From Deltaproteobacteria bacterium (GTDB taxonomy: Bacteria > Desulfobacterota > DSM-4660 > Desulfatiglandales > Desulfatiglandaceae), in assembly GCA_021159525.1 (NCBI GenBank), contig JAGHEC010000372.1:1-6019 (forward strand): a stretch of 6,019 nt of DNA, written 5' to 3'. The notes beneath the pieces are model-generated. The model saw only the letters and a list, made by a program, of their open reading frames with translations, did not search any database and was not told the origin of the DNA. The translations under genes and the position numbers were made by a program. Every line of letters starts with the position of its first letter. Position 1 is the first letter of the stretch. This document shows, in pieces, positions 1 through 6,019 of the stretch.

Positions 1-1055
1 TGTCAGGCCAGCATTCCTTGGCCGTCTTGAGGGTGGCCATGATCTCCGTGGGATGATGGCCGTAGTCGTCCAAAAGGAGAATATTTGCCTTCTCCCCCTT
101 GATCTGAAAACGCCGGGCCAGTCCCCCCAGGCCCTTGAGCCCTTCCCTGATTGCCTCGATCCCGATCTCCAGTTCAAGGCCCACGGCCGTAGCCGCCAGG
201 GCATTCAGGGCATTGTGTTCCCCGGGCATCCCCACAGTCAGATTTCCCAGCAAACGACCGTAAAGCCACACATCCAGGGAAACACCCCGGGGTTCCTTTT
301 TCAGATTCCTTCCCTGGAGATCGGCCTGAGGACTCATTCCGTAGGTCAGGCATCGCTTTCTCAGCCGGGGAATAATGGACTGAATCTCTTCATTGTCCAG
401 GCAGAGAATGGCCGTGCCGTAAAATGGGACCTTATTGATGAAATCAATGAAGGTCTGACGAATGGCCTCCATGTTCCGGTAATGGTCCAGGTGCTCCTGA
501 TCAATGTTGGTGACCACCGCAATGGTGGGGGAAAGCGCCAAAAACGATCCGTCGCTCTCGTCGGCCTCGGCCACCAGGATGTCCCCCTGGCCCAGCTTGG
601 CATTGGACCCCCCCCATATGTCGAGCCTGCCGCCAATCACCACAGTGGGATCGAGCTGGGCAAAGGTTAAAATAGACGCCACCATGGATGTGGTGGTGGT
701 CTTTCCATGGGCACCTGCAATAGCCACCCCGTACTTGAGGCGCATCAGCTCCGCAAGCATCTCGGCCCTGGGAATGACAGGGATATGACGTTTTCTCGCC
801 CCTGAGATCTCGGTATTCTCCGGCCTTACCGCCGAGGAGTAGACCACCACATCGGCGCCCTCCACATTCTCCTCCTGGTGACCCTGGAAGATGGCCCCCC
901 CAAGCTCAGACAGACGCCGGGTGACTTCTGTGGCCTTCAGGTCAGAGCCGCTGACCTCGTAGCCCAGATTGATCAGAAGTTCGGCTAATCCGCTCATGCC
1001 GATCCCGCCAATCCCCACAAAATGAATATGTCTTGCCTTTCCAAACTGGCTCATG
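1..1055 (-). CDS. murC: UDP-N-acetylmuramate--L-alanine ligase MurC (3' end cut by window; apparent one-base frameshift near the start)
   Basis: MurC is the cytoplasmic ATP-dependent ligase that joins L-alanine to UDP-MurNAc, the first step of stem-peptide assembly. With the frame corrected, the visible 351 residues show the N-terminal Rossmann-type loop VGIGGIGMSG (13-22), the ATP loop GAHGKTTTTS (114-123), AEADESD (162-168), TNIDQEHLDHY (182-192), PGEHN (277-281), ARRF (313-316) and the MurC-specific DDYGHHPTEI (329-338). About 100 C-terminal residues lie beyond the left edge. The start is problematic. ATG at 1055 gives MSQFGKARHIHF, a perfect MurC N-terminus, but an extra T in a five-T run (1023-1019) moves the rest into another frame, which is then open from 1018 to 2. 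In that frame the upstream limit is a TGA at 1054-1052; TTG at 1045 would give a protein beginning MERQDIFIFVGIGG. GTG at 1018 and ATG at 997 are other possible starts. No clear Shine-Dalgarno site precedes any of them. The gap to murG is 26 bases. Gene identity is very secure; the start is not. Confidence 0.93.
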
Positions 1056-1081
1056 TCTGTGCCGTGCCCCGTTGCCTGAGG

Positions 1082-2230
1082 TCAGGCCCTACCCGTTTCA
1101 GCCTGTTTTGCCATGTGTTCCACTTGTTCCACAATCGCCCCCGCCGCATCAGGCCTCGCGATCTGCCGTGCCAGCTCCCCCATCTCCTCAAGCGCCTGCC
1201 GGTCATCCATGAACCGGATCAGGGCATGGGCCAGGGTCTCAGGGGTCAGATTCTCCTGGAGCATCATCTCCGCGCCCCCCTTCCGGACCAAGGCCCTGGC
1301 ATTGATCTCTTGGTGACGGTTGGTTGCATAGGGATATGGGATCAGGATGGAGGGCTTTCCCAGTGCCGCCAGTTCAAAGATGGTGCTGGCCCCGGCCCTG
1401 CCAACCACCAGGTGCGCACGGCCGTAGGCCTCGGCCATATCGGCAATAAAGGGAACAACCTCTCCTTTCAGGCCCCTGGACCTGTAATCTTCCACCACCC
1501 GTTCATAATCGGCAGACCCGGTCTGATGAATGACCCTTATCTCCCTGCCCCTTTGTTTCAGGGCCTGGAGGGCCTCCACAAAAACCTGGCTCACTGCCCT
1601 GGCCCCCTGACTCCCCCCCACCACCAGGACCGTAAAGAGATCATCCCCTTTTACCCGAGCGGGCTGAACTGTCAGGAGCTCCGGCCGGACCGGATTGCCC
1701 GTCAGGATCGTTTTTCTTCCTTTTAAATAGGCCCTGGTGTCTTCAAATGAAATAAAAATACGGTCCGCCATCCTCGAGAGCAGGCGATTGGTCACACCCG
1801 GATACGAATTCTGCTCGTGAATGGCCATGGGGATACCCATGCACTTGGCGGCCGCGCAGAAGGGACCTGCCGAGTACCCCCCCACGCCCAGGGCCGCAGA
1901 AGGCGAAAAACGAGAAATAATGCCAATGGACTGGAAAAAGCTCCGGGGAAGGTTCATGAGCGCTGGAAGGCCCTTGCGCCAGCCCCGGCCCTTGATCCCT
2001 TGCACATGAATGGACACGGCCTTAAATCCGCTGCGTGACAGGATCTCCGCCTCCATCCTCCTCTGACCCACCACAAACAGGACCTCTGCATCTACAATCC
2101 GCTTTTGCAAGGCCCTCGCCACTGCAATCCCCGGAAAGAGATGCCCCCCGGTGCCCCCTCCGGCAATGGCCAGCCGAAAGGGCCTGTTCGCCCGTTGTTG
2201 ATCTTCGTGCGCCCTGTGAATGGCTTTCAA
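1082..2230 (-). CDS. murG: UDP-GlcNAc:lipid I N-acetylglucosaminyltransferase MurG
   Basis: MurG is a GT-B fold glycosyltransferase on the inner face of the membrane. It transfers GlcNAc from UDP-GlcNAc to lipid I, producing lipid II. The 382-residue protein carries the family motifs in order: the glycine-rich loop AGGGTGGHLFPG (23-34), GVGGYSAGP (115-123), HEQNSYPGVTNR (138-149), TGNPVR (177-182), the second-domain loop GGSQGA (205-210), HQTG (235-238), and the UDP-GlcNAc pocket GRAGASTIFEL (277-287) followed by PYPYATNRHQEINA (298-311). Length is slightly above the usual 350-370, explained by about 18 extra residues before the first strand and a short C-terminal tail. The start is TTG at 2230: an in-frame TGA (the ftsW stop) lies only 15 bases upstream, there is no ATG or GTG before the glycine loop, and AAGGGG sits 8 bases upstream of TTG. 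Downstream, murC begins 26 bases after the stop. All key residues look intact. Confidence 0.97.
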   Translation of the reverse strand: MKAIHRAHEDQQRANRPFRLAIAGGGTGGHLFPGIAVARALQKRIVDAEVLFVVGQRRMEAEILSRSGFKAVSIHVQGIKGRGWRKGLPALMNLPRSFFQSIGIISRFSPSAALGVGGYSAGPFCAAAKCMGIPMAIHEQNSYPGVTNRLLSRMADRIFISFEDTRAYLKGRKTILTGNPVRPELLTVQPARVKGDDLFTVLVVGGSQGARAVSQVFVEALQALKQRGREIRVIHQTGSADYERVVEDYRSRGLKGEVVPFIADMAEAYGRAHLVVGRAGASTIFELAALGKPSILIPYPYATNRHQEINARALVRKGGAEMMLQENLTPETLAHALIRFMDDRQALEEMGELARQIARPDAAGAIVEQVEHMAKQAETGRA

Positions 2231-2238
2231 ATCCCTTG

Positions 2239-2244
2239 CCCCTT
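2239..2244 (-). promoter_or_regulatory. Shine-Dalgarno site supporting the TTG start of murG
   Basis: AAGGGG lies 8 bases upstream of TTG at 2230, within the 15-base ftsW-murG gap. Because the only in-frame candidate start between the ftsW stop and the glycine-rich loop is this TTG, the site decides the start call. Confidence 0.6.
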
Positions 2245-2245
2245 C

Positions 2246-3349
2246 TCAACTCCTGGCCGAGATGTTCAACAGCACGCCGATCACTGTCAGGGTGACCAGC
2301 AAAGATGAACCCCCGTAACTGATGAGTGGGAGGGTCAGCCCCTTTGTGGGAAGAAGACCCATGACCACGCCCATGTTGATAAGGACCTGGAGCCCTATAA
2401 ATGAAGTCAGACCAACGGCCAGGTAGGTGCTGTACAGGTCCTTGGCCTTGAGCCCCGACCGGATTCCCCCGGCAATCAGGATGCCGAACAGGATAATAAC
2501 GGCCGAAACCCCCACCAGCCCCAGTTCTTCTCCGATAATGGAGAGTGCAAAATCCGTATGGGGTTCGGGCAGGTAAAAGAGCTTCTGCTTGCCGTTCCCA
2601 AGACCTGCCCCAAAAATCCCTCCCGACCCGAAGGCCAGAAATGAATGGATGATCTGAAAGCCGTTCCCGGCCGGATCTTCCCACGGATTCCGAAATGCAA
2701 GCCACCTCTGCACGCGATACTCGGCCTGCCACACGAACCACGCCAGGACCGGGACGGAAAGGAAAAAAAGGCAAAAGAGCTGATAGATCCTCACCCCGCC
2801 TACAAACAGAATGATCAAGGTCCACGCCCCGATAATGACAGCCGACCCCAAATCCGGCTGAAGCACGATAAGCCCCATAAATATTCCCGCAACCAAAAGA
2901 TGCGGCAGGAGGCCTCTTGAAAAGGTCCGCATATCTTTGCCCTTCTTGGAAATGGAATAGGCCATGTAGACCGCCAGCGCGAACTTGGCCGCCTCTGACG
3001 GCTGAAATGAGATGCCTCCCAGGCCAATCCACCTGCAAGCGCCCCCCACCTTCCGGCCCACGCCCGGGATCAGTACCACCCCGAGGAGTAACAGGCTTAT
3101 GAAGAGCAGGGGATACGCCAATCTCCCGTACAGGGTGCAGGGAATATATCGCGTCCCGATCATCAGCCCGATCCCAGTGATGCAGAAAGCAAGCTGTTTC
3201 TTGAGATAGAAATAGCTGTCTCCCAGCCGGTGCTCCGCGAGATTGGAACTGGCGCTGTAGACTGCAATCAGACCCAGGGCGATGAGAAGGATGGTTGGAA
3301 CCAGGATCATGTAGTCGTAGCCGGTATCGGATCGCTTTTTCTTACCCAT
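2246..3349 (-). CDS. ftsW: Peptidoglycan glycosyltransferase FtsW (SEDS family)
   Basis: FtsW is a polytopic inner-membrane protein of the SEDS family that polymerises lipid II into septal glycan together with a class B penicillin-binding protein at the divisome. The 367 residues are strongly hydrophobic, consistent with about ten membrane spans, after a short basic N-terminus (MGKKKR). SEDS motifs appear in order: VYSASS (30-35), CRWIGLGGISFQPSE (105-119), LQPDLGSA (163-170), RNPWEDPAGNGFQ (220-232), SFLAFGSGG (236-244), KLFYLPEPHTDF (256-267), IIGEELG (271-277) and MGLLPTKGLTLPLISYGGSS (330-349). The Asp of the HTD motif (D266) should be the proposed catalytic acidic residue of the family. 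RodA is the close paralogue, but dcw context and the GLLPTKGLTLP signature favour FtsW. ATG at 3349 overlaps the end of murD by 8 bases (ATGGGTAA), and AAGGGA lies 7 bases upstream inside murD, so translation is probably coupled. murG follows after 15 bases. Confidence 0.97.
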   Translation of the reverse strand: MGKKKRSDTGYDYMILVPTILLIALGLIAVYSASSNLAEHRLGDSYFYLKKQLAFCITGIGLMIGTRYIPCTLYGRLAYPLLFISLLLLGVVLIPGVGRKVGGACRWIGLGGISFQPSEAAKFALAVYMAYSISKKGKDMRTFSRGLLPHLLVAGIFMGLIVLQPDLGSAVIIGAWTLIILFVGGVRIYQLFCLFFLSVPVLAWFVWQAEYRVQRWLAFRNPWEDPAGNGFQIIHSFLAFGSGGIFGAGLGNGKQKLFYLPEPHTDFALSIIGEELGLVGVSAVIILFGILIAGGIRSGLKAKDLYSTYLAVGLTSFIGLQVLINMGVVMGLLPTKGLTLPLISYGGSSLLVTLTVIGVLLNISARS

Positions 3350-4745
3350 GCATTAATCCCTTCACCGCGGCCTTGAATTGGTCGCCCCTGTGCCGGTAAT
3401 CTGAAAACATGTCGAAACTGGAACATGCCGGGGCCAGGAGCACCACATCGCCGGGGCCGGCCATGGAAAAGGCCGCCCTTGCCGCCTCTTCCATCGAGCC
3501 CGCGACACGACAGGGGACGGTGTTTCCAAAGGCCTCTGACAACAGGCCCCTGGCCTCTCCCAGAAAAACCGCGGCCTTCAGCCGTCTGCCCGCTTCCCTC
3601 ACCAGCGGCCCATAATCGGCTCCCTTGTGCCGGCCCCCCGCGATCAGCACAACAAGATTGTCAAAACCGGCAATGGCCCGCCTGGCGGCATCCACATTGG
3701 TGGCCTTGGAGTCGTTGTAGAATCGGACCCCGTCCACCTCGCCCACATATTCGATCCGGTGGGGAAGGCCCTTGAACCGGTCGATGGTCTCCTGGAGAAC
3801 CCGGTCCTCCACCTCCAGGATCATGCCAACCAGAAGCGCCGCAAGCAGGTTCTCCTGATTGTGAAAACCAGGAAGGGCAAACCGATCCATGGAGAAGGTG
3901 TGGATCGGCCGGCCCGGCAGACCGACCTTTGCCGTCCCCTCCTCCAAGAAGGCATGCAGTCCTTCACGCCGGGCCCAACCGTATCGCAGGACCCCAGCTC
4001 CTGATGCGGGATTGACCCGCGAAAGCCTCGGGTCGTCATCGTTGAATATCACATACTGACCGGGGCCTTGATTCTCATAAATCCTCAGCTTGGACTGGGC
4101 ATAGGCCTCCATATCGGGGTACCGGTCTAGATGATCGGGACTGATGTTCAGGATCATGGAAATAAAGGGCGAAAATGTCTCTGTGGCATCCAGTTGAAAA
4201 CTGCTGACCTCTGCCACGATCCAGTCGGACTCCCGGTTTTCTGCCACGTACGCCATGAGCGGGGTCCCGATGTTTCCCCCCACAAACACCTTTTTCCCGG
4301 CATTTTTCAACAATTCTCCTATAAGGGCGCTAACCGTGGTCTTGCCGTTGGTGCCGGTGACGGCAATGATGGGGACGTCAATGAAACGGGAGGCCAGCTC
4401 CATCTCTCCCATCACCGGAATGCCCTTTTTGCGTGCCGATTCCAACACCCGCATGCCATGAGGCACACCGGGACTTACCACAATCATATCCGCCCCCAGG
4501 AACGTCTCCTTCCGGTGGCCCCCGGTCTCCAATTCCACGCCTGAGTCCCGGAGTTCCCTTAGCATGACGGGATCGAGATCGGACTGCTTCTTCAGATCGC
4601 TCACCGTCACGCAGGTCCCCTGTCGGATCAGCCATCGGGCGGTCCAGAGACCGGATATGCCGAGCCCCACAATGACGACCCGGTCATGGGGGCCGGTCGG
4701 CGTGCAGGGCCGGGCCTTAAATAGCCGGAGACGCGCATCTGTCAT
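3342..4745 (-). CDS. murD: UDP-N-acetylmuramoyl-L-alanine--D-glutamate ligase MurD
   Basis: MurD is the cytoplasmic ATP-dependent ligase that adds D-glutamate to UDP-MurNAc-L-Ala. The 467 residues show the three-domain Mur ligase layout: an N-terminal UDP-binding domain with VGLGISG (26-32) and SPGVP (91-95); a central ATPase domain with GTNGKTT (131-137), GNIGTP (157-162), EVSSFQL (179-185), NISPDHLDRY (200-209), the SKLRIY segment (218-223) whose lysine (K219) corresponds to the carbamylated lysine, and PGFHNQEN (292-299); and a C-terminal domain with LPHRIE (327-332), FYNDSKATN (342-350), AGGRHKG (369-375) and LAPACSSFDMF (437-447). It has about 20 residues before the first strand, so it is a little longer than the E. 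coli enzyme. ATG at 4745 is chosen because GAGGTGA lies 6 bases upstream, partly inside mraY. The last 8 bases overlap ftsW. No missing motif or frame break was seen. Confidence 0.98.
   Translation of the reverse strand: MTDARLRLFKARPCTPTGPHDRVVIVGLGISGLWTARWLIRQGTCVTVSDLKKQSDLDPVMLRELRDSGVELETGGHRKETFLGADMIVVSPGVPHGMRVLESARKKGIPVMGEMELASRFIDVPIIAVTGTNGKTTVSALIGELLKNAGKKVFVGGNIGTPLMAYVAENRESDWIVAEVSSFQLDATETFSPFISMILNISPDHLDRYPDMEAYAQSKLRIYENQGPGQYVIFNDDDPRLSRVNPASGAGVLRYGWARREGLHAFLEEGTAKVGLPGRPIHTFSMDRFALPGFHNQENLLAALLVGMILEVEDRVLQETIDRFKGLPHRIEYVGEVDGVRFYNDSKATNVDAARRAIAGFDNLVVLIAGGRHKGADYGPLVREAGRRLKAAVFLGEARGLLSEAFGNTVPCRVAGSMEEAARAAFSMAGPGDVVLLAPACSSFDMFSDYRHRGDQFKAAVKGLMHG
3357..3362 (-). 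promoter_or_regulatory. Shine-Dalgarno site of ftsW inside the murD 3' end
   Basis: AAGGGA on the minus strand lies 7 bases before the ftsW ATG and inside the last codons of murD. Together with the 8-base gene overlap it supports the start at 3349. Confidence 0.6.
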
Positions 4746-4751
4746 TTCTCC

Positions 4752-4758
4752 TCACCTC
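4752..4758 (-). promoter_or_regulatory. Shine-Dalgarno site of murD, overlapping the mraY stop codon
   Basis: GAGGTGA sits 6 bases before the murD ATG, and its last three bases are the mraY TGA stop. A ribosome ending mraY would therefore sit directly on the murD initiation site, which suggests translational coupling (inference from layout). Confidence 0.8.
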
Positions 4759-5831
4759 AATTTCAGGGTGCTGAAGGACAAAAGGGCCAGAATGATGGCG
4801 ACGATCCAGAAACGCACGATCACCTTGGGCTCTGGCCACCCCTTCAACTCGAAGTGGTGGTGGATAGGCGCCATCCGGAAAATCCGTTGTCCGCCTGTCA
4901 GCTTAAAATAGGCCACCTGGAAGATGACCGACAAGGCCTCAAATACGAAGAGACCACCCACCAGGATGAGTACCAACTCATGTTTGGTGACAACCGCCAC
5001 AGTGCCCAGGACCGCCCCCAGGGAGAGGGATCCCACATCGCCCATAAAGACCTCCGCAGGGTAGGCGTTGTACCAGAGAAACCCGAGCCCGGCCCCGACC
5101 AGGGCCCCGCAGAGCACCGAAATCTCCCCCACCCCGGGGAGATAGGGGATCTGAAGATAGGTGGCGGTTTTGACGTTCCCTGCGAGATAGGCAAAGACCA
5201 GATAGCTCGCAAAGGCCACAATCAGGGGACTGATGGCCAGCCCGTCCAGGCCATCCGTCAGATTCACCGCATTGGACGCGCCCACGATAATAAATAGGGC
5301 AAACGGGATATAGCCCATCCCGAGATCAGGCGATACGTTTTTGAAAAAGGGGATATTGAGATGGGTATCAAATTCCGGATGAAAATAAAGAATCAGGACC
5401 ACCAAAAGGCCGCCAACCACCTGGAATGCGAACTTGGCCCCTGGCCGCAGGCCCCGGCTGTTTTTTTTGGACACCTTCAGATAATCATCTGCAAAGCCGA
5501 CAGCCCCAAAGAAGATGACCACGAATACAACAAGCCAGATATAGGCATTGAGCGGATCGACCCAGAAGAGGGTGGCCAGCACGATGGCGGGCAGGATGAG
5601 GCACCCACCCATAGTCGGGGTCCCGGCCTTGGACAGATGATCCGGGGGCCCGTCTTCACGGATCTGTTGCCCCACCTGCATGGCCCGGAGCTTCCGGATG
5701 ATCCAGGGACCAAACACCAAACAGATGACCAAGGCGGTCAGGCTGGAAAGGATGGTCCGGAATGTGATATACCTAAACACATTCAGCCATGATACATCTG
5801 CATGGAAATAGTAGAAGAGCTTATACAACAT
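4752..5831 (-). CDS. mraY: Phospho-N-acetylmuramoyl-pentapeptide-transferase MraY
   Basis: MraY is an integral inner-membrane enzyme that transfers phospho-MurNAc-pentapeptide from UDP to undecaprenyl phosphate, forming lipid I. The 359 residues match the usual family length (about 360) and alternate hydrophobic spans with short loops, consistent with ten transmembrane helices. Family motifs are intact: KAGTPTMGG (68-76), FADDYLK (113-119) with the adjacent aspartates D115 and D116, SNAVNLTDGLDGLA (186-199), WYNAYPAEVFMGDVGSL (253-269) with the third catalytic Asp D265, and RMAPIHHHFELKGWPEPKV (319-337) with the HHH motif. ATG at 5831 is preceded by GAGGTGA with a 10-base spacer. It is the first gene of the group visible here; the 188 bases upstream contain no recognisable gene, so it may be transcribed from its own promoter as well as from upstream genes. 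murD follows after only 6 bases. A run of eight As (minus strand) encodes Lys-Lys in a cytoplasmic loop and does not break the frame. Confidence 0.98.
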   Translation of the reverse strand: MLYKLFYYFHADVSWLNVFRYITFRTILSSLTALVICLVFGPWIIRKLRAMQVGQQIREDGPPDHLSKAGTPTMGGCLILPAIVLATLFWVDPLNAYIWLVVFVVIFFGAVGFADDYLKVSKKNSRGLRPGAKFAFQVVGGLLVVLILYFHPEFDTHLNIPFFKNVSPDLGMGYIPFALFIIVGASNAVNLTDGLDGLAISPLIVAFASYLVFAYLAGNVKTATYLQIPYLPGVGEISVLCGALVGAGLGFLWYNAYPAEVFMGDVGSLSLGAVLGTVAVVTKHELVLILVGGLFVFEALSVIFQVAYFKLTGGQRIFRMAPIHHHFELKGWPEPKVIVRFWIVAIILALLSFSTLKLR

Positions 5832-5841
5832 ACCGAGGGTA

Positions 5842-5848
5842 TCACCTC
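5842..5848 (-). promoter_or_regulatory. Shine-Dalgarno site of mraY
   Basis: GAGGTGA reads on the minus strand 10 bases before the mraY ATG. It is a strong match to the anti-Shine-Dalgarno sequence and fixes the start at 5831. The same seven bases precede murD. Confidence 0.8.
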
Positions 5849-5879
5849 AATAATTAGGGGGATAACTGCGAACCTAGTG

Positions 5880-5910
5880 CCGGGGCAGAAGAATTTTTCT
5901 TCCGCTCCGG
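5880..5910 (-). other. Strong hairpin (imperfect inverted repeat) in the region upstream of mraY
   Basis: On the minus strand, arms 5910-5897 and 5893-5880 pair over 14 positions around a three-base AAA loop. The inner GAAGAA/TTCTTC and outer CCGG/CCGG blocks are perfect; between them are one G-U wobble and one A-C mismatch. It lies 49 bases upstream of the mraY ATG. No run of Us follows on either strand, so it is not a classical intrinsic terminator. It could be a leader structure, a factor-dependent terminator of an upstream gene, or an mRNA-stabilising stem. The structure is seen; the role is unknown. Confidence 0.5.
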
Positions 5911-5920
5911 GCCTCCGGGC
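5905..5920. repeat. Tandem 8-base direct repeat
   Basis: CTCCGGGC occurs twice head to tail on the plus strand (5905-5912 and 5913-5920). The first copy overlaps the outer arm of the hairpin at 5880-5910, so alternative pairings of the GC-rich segment are possible. Confidence 0.6.
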
Positions 5921-5935
5921 CGGTCTCTTGAGTGA

Positions 5936-5964
5936 CTTATCTGCGGGGGACACCCGCCTGCCAA
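5936..5964 (-). promoter_or_regulatory. Possible sigma-70-type promoter for mraY and downstream genes
   Basis: On the minus strand TTGGCA (5964-5959, five of six matches to the -35 consensus) and GATAAG (5941-5936, four of six to the -10) are separated by exactly 17 bases. Transcription would begin near 5930 and include the hairpin at 5910-5880 in a leader of about 100 bases. The spacer contains an inverted repeat, GCGGG/CCCGC (5957-5953 with 5947-5943). Such matches arise by chance, so this is a weak call. Confidence 0.3.
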
Positions 5965-6019
5965 GCCCAATTGAGCGTTCTTGCCAAGACTTTCGTCCCG
6001 TGGATCTGCGATGGCAGAA

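Larger units (their letters stand above)
5832..6019. other. Upstream region without a recognisable gene
   Basis: All three minus-strand frames were read. One hits a stop in the proximal part (TAA within 5942-5938), one stops at TAA near 5857, and one stays open past the mraY start but out of frame with it. None shows the C-terminal pattern of MurF (such as a KGSRxMxME-type segment), the gene that commonly precedes mraY. The region contains the putative promoter, tandem repeat, hairpin and mraY ribosome site listed separately, plus a small perfect stem TCTGC/GCAGA at 6005-6018. Confidence 0.6.

Noticed and set aside
53..670. A 205-codon plus-strand open frame opposite murC
   Set aside because: It is antisense to the intact MurC frame, has no recognisable motif and no sign of its own ribosome site; it is a shadow of murC codon structure.
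1075..1087. Palindrome GCCTGA-G-TCAGGC over the murG stop codon
   Set aside because: The single-base centre cannot form an RNA hairpin, no second copy was noticed, and six-base arms are expected by chance in this composition.
1022..1726. A 234-codon plus-strand open frame opposite murG and the start of murC
   Set aside because: It lies opposite conserved MurG motifs, has low-complexity Pro/His/Gly-rich composition and no family resemblance.
2022..3038. A long (338-codon) open minus-strand frame spanning the end of ftsW and the start of murG
   Set aside because: It is an alternative frame of two well-supported genes, is rich in Gly, Arg and Ser, shows no domain motif, and owes its length to GC-rich codon structure.
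5461..5468. A_AAA_AAC slippery heptamer within the eight-A run in mraY, possible -1 frameshift site
   Set aside because: The heptamer is in frame, but the -1 frame ends after about 30 codons without a domain, full-length MraY is read in the normal frame, and the As simply encode Lys-Lys-Asn in a cytoplasmic loop.
6005..6018. Small perfect stem TCTGC/GCAGA at the right edge as a possible terminator of an upstream gene
   Set aside because: The stem is only five base pairs, is cut close by the window edge and is not followed by a U-run.
5832..6019. The upstream region as the 3' end of murF
   Set aside because: No minus-strand frame shows the expected MurF C-terminal pattern, so naming it murF would be based on gene order alone.

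Overview
The window holds five consecutive genes of a bacterial division and cell wall (dcw) cluster. All five are on the minus strand and are transcribed right to left: mraY, murD, ftsW, murG, murC. This is the classical dcw gene order. The first four are complete. murC runs off the left edge after about 351 of its usual 450 or so codons. Every gene was identified by reading family motifs in the translated sequence; no database search was possible. The base composition is moderately GC-rich. The FtsW loop sequences (for example GNGKQKLFYLPEPHTDF) and the overall style of the proteins suggest a Gram-negative of the Desulfobacterota/Deltaproteobacteria type. That placement is only an impression.

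Layout from right to left (the transcription direction). Positions 6019-5832 form a 188-base stretch with no recognisable gene; I see no MurF C-terminus there although murF often precedes mraY. It holds a possible sigma-70-like promoter, a tandem 8-base repeat and a strong 31-base hairpin, ending in a good Shine-Dalgarno site for mraY. The genes then follow tightly. mraY to murD is a 6-base gap, with the murD ribosome site built into the mraY stop. murD and ftsW overlap by 8 bases. ftsW to murG is a 15-base gap, with murG starting at TTG. murG to murC is a 26-base gap. This packing implies one operon with translational coupling.

The products work on one pathway. MurC and MurD are cytoplasmic Mur ligases that add L-Ala and D-Glu to UDP-MurNAc. 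MraY moves the finished phospho-MurNAc-pentapeptide onto undecaprenyl phosphate to make lipid I. MurG adds GlcNAc to give lipid II. FtsW is the multi-spanning glycosyltransferase that polymerises lipid II at the division septum.

The most notable anomaly is at the 5' end of murC. The expected N-terminus (MSQFGKARHIHF) and the expected continuation (VGIGGIGMSG) lie in different frames, separated by one extra T in a run of five Ts. This is either a one-base assembly or sequencing error, a real frameshift, or a gene using a non-ATG start with a different N-terminus. I found no mobile element, CRISPR array, RNA gene or plus-strand gene, and nothing that looks like a new biological system.
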